Below, in pieces: positions 12,727 to 25,837 of a DNA stretch of 64,000 nucleotides. The stretch's first letter is position 1, and each line of letters begins with the position of its first letter. Location of the stretch: positions 3,381,001 to 3,445,000 of the forward strand of contig NC_092574.1 of NCBI RefSeq assembly GCF_037975245.1, read 5' to 3'. This stretch comes from Apostichopus japonicus (Eukaryota > Echinodermata > Holothuroidea > Aspidochirotida > Stichopodidae). Below the pieces are notes generated by a model that searched no databases, was not told where the DNA came from, and saw only the letters and a list, made by a program, of their open reading frames with translations. A program made the position numbers and the translations under genes.

Positions 12727-13224
12727 GATAGTAATTTCCATTCAGTTTTAACTTATACATGCTCCAGAAATAACATTTTGATAACTGCATAAATAGTGCA
12801 TTGTGTGTGGAACCTGTGATTTATTACACTGCAAACATACTGCTATTGATTAAAACATGAAACTGGTAAAAGTATAATACTAGCTAAATATTTATTGGAA
12901 AATGTTGTGTGCATCCTTCTGCACAGAGCAAGAGAGCAACAGTGTGTATATGGGGAAGAGTCCAGTTAGAAATTTGAGTATTTGACTGAGAAACTTTGAT
13001 TAATTGATTAAGTACAAATAAAGATCACAGTCACAGTGTAATTACCCTTTGGCCATAGCTTAAGTTCTACAAAATGCTTTGGACAAATGTTTAAGTGTTA
13101 GTCCATCACTACTCAAGCTTGAAATCATGTCATATTTTATAATGACAATTTTCTTTTAAAGTGTCCATTGTAAATTCTACTTGTTTTTCTTTCTGGGTAA
13201 ATTGTACCCAAAATAGAGGTCCTT
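12727..13224. other. No gene recognised; possible poly(A) signal
   Basis: AT-rich sequence with AATAAA at about 13016, which could end the transcript of the upstream gene. No element or exon was recognised. Confidence 0.4.
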
Positions 13225-14543
13225 TTTGGTTCCTTGCTTTTTGCAAAGCAAGGAACCTATGCATTCAACTTGGCGTGTGTGTGTATGTGACGCTTGGCTT
13301 GTGTACACGATATTTCAATAAGGAAATGATGTATCATGACCAAACTTGGTAAGTGGATAGCCCATACGTAGTGAGAGGAAGATCCCTATTGTTTTTGGTG
13401 CCCCCAAAGGTCAGTTAGGGTAAAAAAATGCAAAATATTAAAAATGCAACAACTCCTGTGCAAAAATCTGATGCAGTTAATATTTTGAGACAAACTGTGA
13501 ATGAGGTAAGGAATCGTTTCCAAACATAACGGTCATGTGATCCAAGGTCAACAGGTCAATTAGGGGTCAGTATTTTGGCAATAGCTTGAGAACAAAATGT
13601 ATGTCATAGTGGGGTTTACGCTATTGTAATCCATTAGTCGACCCGCATCTGGGTGACCTTTGGTTGACCTCCGGGACCTGTAATGTTTCATTGGTTATTT
13701 AAATGTCTGTGGCTATATTCAGATCTCAAATGGTCTTGCCATCAAAATTGTCAATGGTTGACCCCTTTGCGACCTTTATTAGAGGTTAAGGATTGTTTCT
13801 GATTTGTTTGAAAATATGCTCATTTTAGGAGATACAGGGCAAAGAAAAAAAGAAAAAAAAGTTTGACAATATTTAGATATATGATACAGCTCTGTGTGCT
13901 TTAGAGAGTAAACCATGCCCCGCTTCCATCAGACACCCGGAACTCAAGTTATGGGGGGCCAAAGGCTGGTTTTGATACCTTTTTAACAACTATGTGAGTG
14001 TACATGAGAGCACAAACAATTTTAGGACAGAGTGCACATCATGATGGGGAACATTATTGATAAAACCGTCAGGTCATTCAAGGTAGGCAGAAAACTGCTC
14101 ACTTATGCTAATTTTTGCAACAACTTCCATTGACGAAGTCTGACGTGGCTGATATATTGAGACAAGGTGTGAATGAAGTAGGGAATTTTCAAAATAACCG
14201 TTATTTGATCCAAGCTCTCCAAAGGCCAATTATTGGTCAAAATATGTTTTTATCTCAATACATTACATGTATAGAGATATTGTAACAGTAAGTGGGACTC
14301 TATCTTCTCTTAAAAAATTTTCAGCGTCTTCTTACAAAGTTCTTTTTCTCTGGAATTTCCAGAGCAAGCATATATCATATAGGCCAACAAAAGTTACTAT
14401 TTTTTATTCCAGAATTGTATCTCATTCTATGACTTTTTCACCGATTTATGTCCAAATTTGGCGAAATCACTCTGAAAAACAGTTGAAACAAGGCTTTTTT
14501 GCACACGCTCCAAAACTTGTTTGTTTCCTTGTTTTTGATAATT

Positions 14544-14633
14544 AAGCCCCGCCTCCAAGTCTGGTTTGTAGCAGATTGGCTATGACTCAAGCCCCGCCTC
14601 CAAGTCTGGTTTGTAGCAGATTGGCTATGGCTC
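14544..14633 (+). repeat. 45-bp tandem duplication
   Basis: Two nearly identical 45-bp units, each with AAGCCCCGCCTCCAAGTCTG. The second starts 45 bp after the first. Confidence 0.9.
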
Positions 14634-14734
14634 ATGGCAGCTACATGTTAGATATACGAAAATGGCCACCCTCTGTACTGTTGTGAGATACGCTGCTGGT
14701 ACTGGTAGTGTATTGCACACTAATTTCATATACA

Positions 14735-15055
14735 CATTGTTGTACTGCATTTAATTTATATTAGGACTTCGTCTGTTTATAGCTCCATGGTTTTAGTAAT
14801 ATCAATTTAAGGATTGTACTGGTGTTCAGGTAGTTTTTCAGGGCAAGAGTCATGATAAGTTTGTTTGATTGCCCATCAGGTATTTTTGTATAATTACGTA
14901 TACACATTGTTGTGTTTACAAGTTTAGGCTAGGCCTAGTGCATCCTATATTAGGCCTTCATATAGTAATAGCCACATTAGCATTGTACTGGTGGTGTTCA
15001 GGCAGTTTTGGGCCAGGGTACAGTAAGTTTGTTTGATTGCCTTACAGTGTGTTTT
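14735..15055 (+). repeat. Degenerate ~160-190-bp duplication
   Basis: Two diverged copies share TACACATTGTTGT, ATATTAGG, ATTGTACTGGTG, TTCAGG.AGTTTT and AGTTTGTTTGATTGCC. No coding sense was found. Confidence 0.5.
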
Positions 15056-18000
15056 AATTTTAACTTAAGTTTCCAACTTATATTTTAACTGTGACTCCAT
15101 AAATTTAACATAATGTTAATGGGATAATACAACAACTATTCATTTGGAATAGAGTGTATATTGTGCATTTCTAGAATGAAGCATCATTATGAATTAAAAG
15201 CTTGTTTGGTTAACCCCCCCCCAAAAAAAAAAGAATTAAAACAAAAATTATAATCTATCACATTTTATTTTCACTGGAGTATGTAATGTATAAAAGAGGA
15301 GCCGGCCATAGCATCAAAACTTTTATAAGACTATAAAAATTGGATAAGGTTATGTTTTATTTATAAGGATATAAGATGTATAACTATAAGGTTATAAGAA
15401 GTATGTTTAGCTTTCTTTTGAACCTGTGATGTTTGACATCAAATATTCAAAGAATTAAAAGAAAATACTAAAATGGAGAGGAACTGGGGTGGCTATAAGG
15501 GGAGGAGGAGGCCACCCATCACTTTCAATTAAAAACTTGTAATCTACTTGTTCATTATTTTTTCCAAGTCATAAATCCACGAAATCTTCATGTCAAAAAT
15601 ATTGAGATGGAAAAACGTGGGTTGTTTTGATACTTGGAAGTGTACACTGTTTTGATGGTAGTCACCACTACAGTCTACAGTAACGTACAGTAGGTCGATA
15701 GGCCTAGCTTTCTCAAGGCGGGCATCAAGAATATGGTCGAGTTGTTCGCCTCTTCTTTATTTGACTGTTGTCATTGATGTCAAACTATATGACCAAAAAT
15801 ATTATTGATATTGATAATTGTAGAGACAGAGCAAAGATATGAAACTAGGAATCGAAATTAGAACTTCCAGTATTGAGATACTGCGTCATTGATGCTCTTG
15901 TTTTCTTTGCAATAACTTGTGAAACTTCTACTGATAGGGTCTGACATTGTTGATATTTTGGGACTAGTTGTGCATTAAGTGAGGGATCATTTCCAAACAT
16001 AACTGTCAAGTCATCCAAGGTCATTCAAGATCGCTCATGGGCAAAAAAAGGCCCACTTATGCAATGTTTGCAACAACTTCCAGTGATGAAATCTGACATA
16101 TTGGAACAAATTGTGAATGAAGTGGGGCAGAATTTATAAAATAACCGTTATGTGATCCAAGGTCACCAAAGGTTAGTTATGGTCAAAATATGCGTTTTTC
16201 AGAAATAACTTGAGAAACTCATACTGATAGGGTCCGACATGGTTGATTTTTTTGAGACTAGTTGTGCATTGGGTAAGTAATCGTTTCCAAATAGAACAGT
16301 CATGTAATCCAAGGTCAACAATAGTCAATTAAGGGTCAAAAACTAGTATTTTTGCAATAACTCGGTACAAAACTCCTACTGACAGGGTCCGACATGGTTG
16401 ATACTTTGGGACTAGTTGTGAATTGGGTAAGGAATCATTTCCAAACATAACCGTTATATGTGATCCGAGCATAACCGTTATGTGATCCGAGGTCATCAAA
16501 GGTCAATAAGGGTCAAAGACTAGTATTTTTACAATAACTTGAGAACAAAATGTCTGTCAATGTAGGGAGTTGTGCTACTGTAATCCAATAGTTGACCTGC
16601 ATCAGGGTGACCTTTGGCCTCAGTTTGACCTCCGGTGACATATACTAGTTTCTTTGGTTATTTAAATTTTCGTGCTCATATTCGGATCTCAAAGGTACCT
16701 TCTGATTAAAATTGTCCATGGTTGACTGTGTGACTTTCCATATCCAGCTTTAATCGGACACTTGGTTCTCAAGTTATGAGGGGCCAAAGGTTGGTTTTTA
16801 CACCTATTAGCAATAAAATTGTGTGTGTACATTTGAGCACATAACAATTTGAGGATAGAGTGCACATCATCAAGGGAAACATTTTTGATAAAAACTGTCA
16901 GGTCATTCAAGGTTGCTTGTGGGCAAGAAAACTGCCCACTTAGCTAATTTTTGCAACAACTCCTATTGACAAGTCTGACATGACTGATATATTGGGGCAA
17001 GTTGTGAATGAAGTAGGGGCAGATCTTCCAAAATAACCGTTATTTGGTCAAAGTTCTTCAAAGGTCAATTATGGGTCAAAATGTGTTGTTTTGTTGCAAT
17101 AACTTGTGAAACTTCTACTGATAGGGTCCGGCATGGTTGAGTTTTTATTACTAGTTGTGAATTATGTAAGGGATCGTTTCCAAACATAACAGTCATGTTA
17201 TCCAAAGTCAACAAAGGTCAACTAGGGGTCAAAAACTAGTATATTAGCAATAACTTGTTAAAAACTCACACTGACAGGGTCCGACATGGTTCAAATTTAG
17301 GACTAGTTGTGAATTATGTAAGGGATAGTTTCAAACATAACGGTCATGTGATCCAAGGTCAACAAAGGTCAATTCGGGGTCAAAACCAAGTATTTTTGCA
17401 ATAACTTCAGAACAAAATGTCTGTCAATGTTGGGAGTTGTGCTATTGTAATCCAATAGTTGATTGCATCTGGGTAACCCTTGACCTCATTTTGACCTTGT
17501 GTAACCTTTTCTGGTTTCTTGGGTCATTTGAATTTTGTTGCCATATTCTGATTCCATTTGTTCTTCAGATCAAAATTGTCCATAGGTTGACCCCTGGGTG
17601 ACCGTGTGCAAAGTTATCAAAGGTCACAATTTTGTTTTGTTTTTTAGTAGATGCACATGTTGTACATTTCACATGTAAAGTGCGGGTACTGGCTCGTGTA
17701 ACACGTGTTGCCGGGCCAATTCCCGCTCGCGATTAAGTAAAAGAGGGAAAAATAGGAGACAAATACACAAATATCCAAACGTATCACGGTTTATTCTTGA
17801 CATTTTAAGTTAACACATGTATATAAGAAAGCTGCAGCTGTATTTATCTTCATCTCAAGTAGCATGTCTCACAAGTTATTACATAGAGTCAACTAACCTC
17901 CAAGACCTGGTTATTTACAAATATCAAATTTAAAAGCTGCAAGTTTCACTTCAAACCTTTAGATCTATCGTCATTTCAAATAACAGGTCTCACAAGTTAT

Positions 18001-18767
18001 TACATAGAGTCAACTAACCCCCAAGACCTGGTTATTTACAAATATCAAATTTAAAAGCTGCAAGTACCGTTTCAAAATGCTCTTATATCTATCTTTATCT
18101 CGAGTAGCAGGTCTCAAAAGTTATTACATGGAGTCAACTAACCTCCAAGACCTGGTTGTGTACATATATCATTTAAAAACTGCAAGTATCGTTTCAAACC
18201 CATATATCTATCTTCATCTCAAGTAGCAGGTCTCACAAGTTATTACATAGAGTCAACTAACTTCCAAGACCTGGTTATTTACAAATATCATTTAAAAACT
18301 GCAAGTACTGTTTCAAACCGCTATTATATCTATCTTTATATCGAGTAGCAGGTCTCACAAGTTATTACATAGAGTCAACTAACTTCCAAGACCTGGTTAT
18401 TTACAAATATCAAATTTAAAAGCTGCAAGTTTCACTTCAAACCTTTAGATCTATCGTCATTTCAAATAACAGGTCTCACAAGTTATTACATAGAGTCAAC
18501 TAACCTCCAAGACCTGGTTATTTACAAATATCAAATTTAAAAGCTGCAAGTTTCACTTCAAACCTTTAGATCTATCGTCATTTCAAATAACAGGTCTCAC
18601 AAGTTATTACATAGAGTCAACTAACCTCCAAGACCTGGTTATTTACAAATATCAAATTTAAAAGCTGCAAGTTTCACTTCAAACCTTTAGATCTATCGTC
18701 ATTTCAAATAACAGGTCTCATAAGTTATTACATAGAGTCAACTAACCTCCAAGACCTGGTTATTTAC

Positions 18768-20097
18768 TGAAAGGGAACCAGCCCAGGGAGGAAGGGGAGC
18801 GTTGCGCAGGCCACACCAAACAAATGATGACAGTACAATGTAGATATCTTGGTTTAAGTTGTCTTCCTTAATTCCTTGACCTTTCACGCCAAGGTCAAAA
18901 GCAATGACAATATAAGAAAAGAACAGCCTCTGTAAAATAGAGCAAATAACAAACAGAATATGAGATAACATGATAATAATCATAATGATAATACAAAATG
19001 TTCACTGTATGCAGACTACCACGAAGCCCAGACTTAATGTCTCATTGTTGAAGAAGCAATGCACCACTGCGTAAAAAGTTATCACATATGTAGCATAGAA
19101 CTAACAAGAGTGAAACAAGCACCGAAATGTTGATGCAATTTGAAACTATAACTTCAAAGGAATCTACACACAATGACAAAACATCTGGAATTTGAATACA
19201 GTTAATATACAACGAATGCCCAAGGTAACTGGAGGTAGATCAGGGATTCACCAAAGTGACCTCAACCAGAGAGAGTGGTCATTAACAAACTATTTAACAA
19301 AATACTTTTAAATTAATAATAAACAATTTACATAAGAATGAGGACATTTCCATGACAAATAGTTACGTAACTCAAGGACACTGTAAATAGCAATACGTAA
19401 TCATAAACAACAATGGCGCTTTACCTGTAGAGACCGAAAACCATAACTCATGTTACGCACGGAATAAATATAATGAATGGAAACGACTGAACAAAGTATG
19501 TCACTGACATTAACTACAATTTGTAAACCTCAGACTCAGACCCATGCTTTGTCTATAAAATATCAACTTTATAAATCCTTTATACAACTACACCTCTTAA
19601 CTCAGCACATGAAAAGGTATCAAGAATATTACAAGAAATATTAACAATAAAGAATGATCGTATGACAAGACCTGGTGAGACACGGAATGCGCCTGACAAC
19701 TGCACCCTATTCAACTCATTACTCACCAGACCCAAATGAATAAGTTTACAGCAACTCCGTTAACCCAAGGACATCCTCAGTGCGTCACGTCGCACAATCT
19801 ACTACACGACCCGGAGTCAGGTAGCACCAGCTTTACCACCATTGAATCTTCACAAAAGGCTCAATTCGGAATACTTTTGCACAGCTGCAACTGGCATATT
19901 GCTTGGACAACAACAAAGAGTGAAGTGCCCACATGGGTGCATGGCAGTGAGATACTGTACCCTCACTTTGACATCATGAATATTCAAAATATGAATAGGC
20001 AGTATGTCCTGGGCATGTGAGAGTCACATGTAAAGCCAATTATTGTACCCACACTTAGAAACATTAAAGTAGCAGGATGAATTTCTACTTTATTACA
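18768..20097. mobile_element. LTR-like insertion (possible solo LTR) in satellite
   Basis: A 1,330-bp block starts TGAAAGGGAACC and ends TTTATTACA (TG...CA). It is flanked by TTAC on both sides (18764-18767, 20098-20101), where the uninterrupted monomer reads TTATTTACAAATATC. A 4-bp duplication with TG...CA ends fits a solo LTR or another element inserted by a retroviral-type integrase. No coding domain is seen. Its length is unusual but possible for an LTR. Confidence 0.55.
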
Positions 20098-22090
20098 TTA
20101 CAAATATCAAATTTAAAAGCTGCAAGTTGCACTTCAAACCTTTAGATCTATCGTCATTTCTAATAACTGGTCTCACAGGTTATTACATAGAGTCAACTAA
20201 CCTCCAAGACCTGGTTATTTACAAATATCAAATTTAAAAGCTGCAAGCTTCACTTCAAACCTTTAGATCTATCGTCATTTCTAATAACAGGTCTCACAAG
20301 TTATTACATAGAGTCAACTAACCTCCAAGACCTGGTTATTTACAAATATCAAATTTAAAAGCTGCAAGTACCGTTTCAAAATGCTCTTATATCTATCTTT
20401 ATCTCGAGTAGCAGGTCTCAAAAGTTATTACATGGAGTCAACTAACCTCCAAGACCTGGTTGTGTACATATATCATTTAAAAACTGCTAGTATCGTTTCA
20501 AACCCATATATCTATCTTCATCTCAAGTAGCAGGTCTCACAAGTTATTACATAGAGTCAACTAACTTCCAAGACCTGGTTATTTACAAATATCAAATTTA
20601 AAAGCTGCAAGTTTCACTTCAAACCTTTAGATCTATCGTCATTTCAAATAACAGGTCTCACAAGTTATTACATAGAGTCAACTAACCTCCAAGACCTGGT
20701 TATTTACAAATATCAAATTTAAAAGCTGCAAGTTTCACTTCAAACATTTAGATCTATCGTCATTTCTAATAACAGGTCTCACAAGTTATTACATAGAGTC
20801 AACTAACCTCCAAGACCTGGTTATTTACAAATATCAAATTTAAAAGCTGCAAGTTGCACTTCAAACCTTTAGATCTATCGTCATTTCTAATAACTGGTCT
20901 CACAGGTTATTACATAGAGTCAACTAACCTCCAAGACCTGGTTATCTACAAATATCAAATTTAAAAGCTGCAAGTTTCACTTCAAACCTTTAGATCTATC
21001 GTCATTTCTAATAACAGGTCTCACAAGTTATTACATAGAGTCAACTAACCTCCAAGACCTGGTTATTTACAAATATCAAATTTAAAAGCTGCAAGTACCG
21101 TTTCAAAATGCTCTTATATCTATCTTTATCTCGAGTAGCAGGTCTCAAAAGTTATTACATGGAGTCAACTAACCTCCAAGACCTGGTTGTGTACATATAT
21201 CATTTAAAAACTGCAAGTATCGTTTCAAACCCATATATCTATCTTCATCTCAAGTAGCAGGTCTCACAAGTTATTACATAGAGTCAACTAACTTCCAAGA
21301 TCTGGTTATTTACAAATATCATTTAAAAACTGCAAGTACTGTTTCAAACCGCTATTATATCTATCTTTATATCGAGTAGCAGGTCTAACAAGTTATTACA
21401 TAGAGTCAACTAACCTCCAAGACCTGGTTATTTACAAATATCAAATTTAAAAGCTGCAAGTTTCACTTCAAACCTTTAGATCTATCGTCATTTCAAATAA
21501 CAGGTCTCACAAGTTATTACATAGAGTCAACTAACTTCCAAGACCTGGTTATTTACAAATATCAAATTTAAAAGCTGCAAGTTTCACTTCAAACCTTTAG
21601 ATCTATCGTCATTTCAAATAACAGGTCTCACAAGTTATTACATAGAGTCAACTAACCTCCAAGACCTGGTTATTTACAAATATCAAATTTAAAAGCTGCA
21701 AGTTTCACTTCAAACATTTAGATCTATCGTCATTTCTAATAACAGGTCTCACAAGTTATTACATAGAGTCAACTAACCTCCAAGACCTGGTTATTTACAA
21801 ATATCAAATTTAAAAGCTGCAAGTTTCACTTCAAACCTTCAGATCTATCGTCATTTCAAATAACAGGTCTCACAAGTTATTACATAGAGTCAACTAACCT
21901 CCAAGACCTGGTTATTTACAAATATCAAATTTAATAGCTGCAAGTTTCACTTCAAACCTTTAGATCTATCGTCATTTCAAATAACAGGTCTCACAAGTTA
22001 TTACATAGAGTCAACTAACCTCCAAGACCTGGTTATTTACAAATATCAAATTTAAAAGCTGCAAGTTTCACTTCAAACCTTTAGATCTAT

Positions 22091-22805
22091 TGTTATGAAA
22101 TAGTGATACCATCTCTTTGATGTTACCAAAAAAACTCCATCGAGACACCTTTACAGGCCTCTTATGTATTTATCTAGGTCATGGATTCAGTTTTCCCACG
22201 AGAAGTTTTTAACTATCTTATTGAATCTTGGTACAGTGCCTTTTCCCAAAATAGATTCCATTATGTCTGTGGAACATTCGAGAAGGTTCTCTCACGTGGT
22301 ATGGAAGTTTCCATAGAAAGGGGATGGACTTCCAAACTCCCAACCAATCAGGGCAGATCAGTGCCAGTGCACTTATTTTTATATCATTAAGTTAATACAG
22401 GATGGTCAGTTCATTGGCTGCCTACTGATTATGCGCAGAGGGATTTTATAGAAGTAAGGTATAAAAGGGCATGGGGCCGAAAGTTTTATCACTTGGTCAG
22501 CAAATTTATCACTCCGCCGAAAGTTCATCACTCCTCCTAATTGTTTAATTGACGGAGTCAAGTCAAGTCAAATCATTGTAATTTAGTTTTATTTGTAAAG
22601 AGAATCGACAGAGAAGAAATTATACCGAATCATTAAATCAAATCCGATCTTGTCAAATTGTTTTTCTGTGAAGTCATTGTTTTCTTCCGTTCGAGACATC
22701 TCCTGAAGAAGCATAAATACGGCATCAAGATATCCCAGTACCTTTCTATCGCGAGTCCCGATATACTATCACTATCGGAGGAGCCGGGCTCGTCACAATA
22801 TTACA
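22091..22805 (+). mobile_element. Solo LTR (Ty3/gypsy-like) in satellite
   Basis: A 715-bp block starts TGTTATGAAATAG and ends CAATATTACA. CTAT is duplicated on each side (22087-22090, 22806-22809); the empty monomer reads TAGATCTATCGTC. A TATA box (GGTATAAAAGGG, about 22459) lies inside, and the 3' end carries GGAGCCGGGCTCGTCACA, a style common in gypsy-type LTRs. No internal domain or second LTR is present, so this is probably a solo LTR. Confidence 0.75.
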
Positions 22806-23399
22806 CTATCGTCATTTCTAATAACAGGTCTCACAAGTTATTACATAGGGTCAACTTACCCCCAAGACCTGGTTATTTACAAATATCAAATTTAAAAGCT
22901 GCAAGTACCGTTTCAAAATGCTCTTATATCTATCTTTATCTCGAGTAGCAGGTCTCAAAAGTTATTACATGGAGTCAACTAACCTCCAAGACCTGGTTGT
23001 GTACATATATCATTTAAAAACTGCAAGTATCGTTTCAAACCCATATATCTATCTTCATCTCAAGTAGCAGGTCTCACAAGTTATTACATAGAGTCAACTA
23101 ACTTCCAAGACCTGGTTATTTACAAATATCATTTAAAAACTGCAAGTACTGTTTCAAACCGCTATTATATCTATCTTTATATCGAGTAGCAGGTCTCACA
23201 AGTTATTACATAGAGTCAACTAACTTCCAAGACCAAAAAATATGCAAAATGACGTAATTCGGGAACTGAGAGCGCCGAGCACAGTTGCACCAGAAACCGA
23301 GTTCCGAGGGCACTCGAAATGGTCCGACCCGCTGTAGGGGTTAGTATTTAGTGGCTTCCTTAAAGTACTGCTAGGATGGTCATACAGACTTGTTTTTTT

Positions 23400-23777
23400 T
23401 AATCAGACTGTCTAACTACATCTGACTAGGAGGTCAAAAGCTTAAAGGTCAAATCTTACAAATATGCTTCTTTTGAGAGATATGGGCAAAGAAGAGGGTC
23501 AATATTTCAATTGTATGATAGAGCTTGTAGAGAGGAAACCAACTCCCACTTCAATCGGACACCTGAAGTTATGAGTGGCCAAAAGTTTATTTTAATACCG
23601 TTTCAGTACAGAGTGCATATCACACTTAAATTGGACACCAGGTTCTCAACAGGTTCTCAAAAGAACCAACGGTTGATTTGTGATATTTTTGAGAATAATA
23701 TTTGTGTGTACATCCAAATACAATTTAAGGACAGTTCTGCTCCCTTGTAAATATAGGCTTATAAGCAAGGAACCATG
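23400..23777 (+). repeat. Right end of the AGGTCA-rich repeat
   Basis: Resembles 13.74-14.06 kb: AGATATGGGCAAAGAA, TTGTATGATAGAGCT, CAATCGGACACC, AAGTTATGAG.GGCCAAA. It ends TTATAAGCAAGGAACC, complementary to the GGTTCCTTGC at 13229. Confidence 0.6.
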
Positions 23778-24850
23778 GTGACCTTGTTAGGTTTAGTAAA
23801 GATTAAACATTCCGTTAGCTTTCAGATATTCTACTTTACTTGCAACTGGTTTGTTTCAAGAATAATAGAGAGTACTAAACATGTATCAGTGGATGTTGAT
23901 AAGTGCTTACGAAAACCATAAACACACTTTGACAATTCACTTGTCCTGTGACTATTGTATGTTCCTGATGGCACCATATTTTGCTACTTGATGGATAAAG
24001 AGGACATTCAGTGTCAAAAGAGGCAAATGTGGTATTTCTTATGGGATCTTGTACCCACACAACGTGTAAAAGAATAACAGAATTATTCATCTTCTGAATC
24101 TTCTGAATTTAACTTCAAGTTTGTAGATTATTCACTATCTCTGTTTTTCAATCAAAATAAACAAAGTTTCAGCAGACAAATAATTGATTGTGACTTTTCT
24201 TTCTCATTTTACTGCTGGCTTAATGTGAAGGTATTCAAATGTTAAGGATGGAAAAGTTATTTAATCAGAGTAATGACCCCCCCATTGTTATTTGCTATAA
24301 TTTAAACCAGTATCCAATAAAGGGATTTTTCGTTACTGTGGCAGACAATGTAACATATTAGAAAACCAACCTGGACAAGTTTTTGAGATATGGTTGATTG
24401 CATGTAATCTATTTTCACAAGCTAAATCCTCCTTTACTAGAGAAAGTGGATCTCAGCAAGGGTTTGGTGATGTCATCATGTTAGATGCTCTTGAAAAGAT
24501 ATTTGTCCCACAATAATCTTCATATCAATTTATCTATCCTTGAGATGTGAATAAACTTAAAGGATGGCTTTAGGCAGAATTTCAGTGTTGACATGTAACA
24601 CTCCAAAAAAACATGGTGTGGGGTGAGCATAAATTCCAAGCTCTCCCAAGTGATTAAAAAGTAAAGATATGGTGCTGGGTCATCTGAGGCATATTAAGAT
24701 AATAATTAAAGTTTTTATAAGTAGTCCTGAAAGGAAGGTTGCACTAATAAATGAAAATAACATATTCTCCAAACTGATCAGGGTAGGGGCCTGAACCTTT
24801 ATAGGCCTTGAGGCATGAAGGATTTTATAATGGAAGGGGTGTTGCCCTGG
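23778..24850. other. No gene recognised
   Basis: AT-rich spacer without convincing exons or element ends. Confidence 0.4.
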
Positions 24851-24854
24851 GATA

Positions 24855-24960
24855 TGGGCATCAATCCTGGGGGGGGGCAGGGGGACATGTCCACCTCACT
24901 TTTTGTGATTGGGAGGGGCACTATCACATGTCCCCCTACTTGTGCACATTTTAAAATGGC
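24855..24960 (+). repeat. G-run dispersed repeat fragment
   Basis: GGGCATCAATCCTGGGGGG followed by GGACATGTCC. The same family occurs at 62568-62660 (GGGCGTCAATCCAGGGGGGG, GGACACGTCC). Only one end is recognisable. Confidence 0.5.
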
Positions 24961-25439
24961 CTGTACTGGGTCATAATTTGTTTAAACTGTTGCATTCCTC
25001 CCTATGTAAAATTCTTAAAGATCAAGAGTTCAGACAGTCGACAGGAAGTTTGTGATGTCTGTATGAATAATGGATTTGTACCGCATGCGCCATCCAAATG
25101 GCTCATTTGGCTATGCTACCAGCATGCGATAACACACACAATATGCATACACAGTGTCTAAGTGATAGGCCTACAACATGTTCTTATGTATTCTGTTGCA
25201 TAGCTGTAGCATTGAAAGAAAATGTTTGAAATTTTTTATTTTATTTGGGTGGTTGAACTTAGATGTAGTATGTGCCGACGATTCAGCAATGTGGAACACA
25301 TGTAAAACAGTCACAAATGCATTAAATTATCTACAAAACTCAATATATAGAAGAGTAGAATAGAAGAGTGGTGTTACAAGTCAAGATGAAAAATAAACCC
25401 AATCTCTTACAAAGAAACCCATAAAAATGCCCTAGTGAA

Positions 25440-25835
25440 ATGGAAATGATCATTTCCCTAAGGTATTCTGCATTTCCCAATAGGAAATGGCTATTCCCTA
25501 CAGGAAACAATACAAAATCCCACAGGAAATTTCACTTCCCCGCAGGAAGTAACAAATTCCCTAGTAACTTCCTGCAGGAAACTGAAAAATGTCTTGGGGA
25601 AATGCATTTCCCAACAGGAAATAGCTATTCCCTACAGGAAATGATACAAAATCCCACAGGAAATGTCATTTCCCCACAGGAAGTAACAAATTCCCTAGTA
25701 ATTTCCTGCAGGAAACTAAAAATGTCTTGGGGAAATTCATTTCCCAACAGGAAATGGATATTCCCTTCAGGAACAGATACAAAATCCCACAGGAAATGTC
25801 ATTGCCCCATGGGAAGTAACAAATTCCCTAGTAAG
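25440..25835 (+). repeat. ~134-bp tandem repeat rich in GGAAAT/ATTTCC
   Basis: CTATTCCCTACAGGAAA recurs at 25491 and 25625 and in altered form at 25757, giving a period near 134 bp. Each unit holds several CAGGAAAT and ATTTCCC words in both orientations, so it is dense in small palindromes. The long open frame across it (25440-26102) is a repeat translation. A MITE interrupts the array at 25838; repeat sequence resumes after 26197 (CTGCGGAAAGTGAAAAATGTC). Confidence 0.85.
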
Positions 25836-25837
25836 AC

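Larger units (their letters stand above)
13225..17660 (+). repeat. Long degenerate repeat region with AGGTCA pairs
   Basis: The region opens with a hairpin, GGTTCCTTGCTTT and its complement around TTGC (13229-13258). Then come diverged units of about 150-165 bp carrying GGTCCGACATGGTTGA, GACTAGTTGTGAATT, CCAAACATAACCGTTATGTG, CCAAGGTCAACAAAGGTCAA and AATAACTTGAGAAC. The clearest units lie at 15.9-17.4 kb. Similar sequence resumes at 23.40-23.78 kb and ends in GCAAGGAACC, matching the opening hairpin. One ancestral element of about 10.5 kb, later filled by the 121-bp satellite, would explain this. It is noncoding. Confidence 0.7.
17828..23235 (+). repeat. 121-bp satellite array in three blocks
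   Basis: About 28 copies of a 121-bp monomer, in blocks 17828-18767, 20098-22090 and 22806-23235. Each monomer holds the conserved stretch AACAGGTCTCACAAGTTATT through CCAAGACCTGGTTATTTAC, then a variable part. Four variant types appear: A (CCTTTAGATCTATCG), B (ATGCTCTTATATC), C (CCCATATATCTATC) and D (CCGCTATTATATC). B, C and usually D follow each other in that order each time, with runs of A between, a higher-order pattern typical of unequal exchange. The two gaps are LTR-like insertions. Confidence 0.95.

Noticed and set aside
17828-23235. Regular direct repeats that could suggest a CRISPR array
   Set aside because: The units are contiguous 121-bp satellite monomers with no unique spacers, and the genome is eukaryotic.
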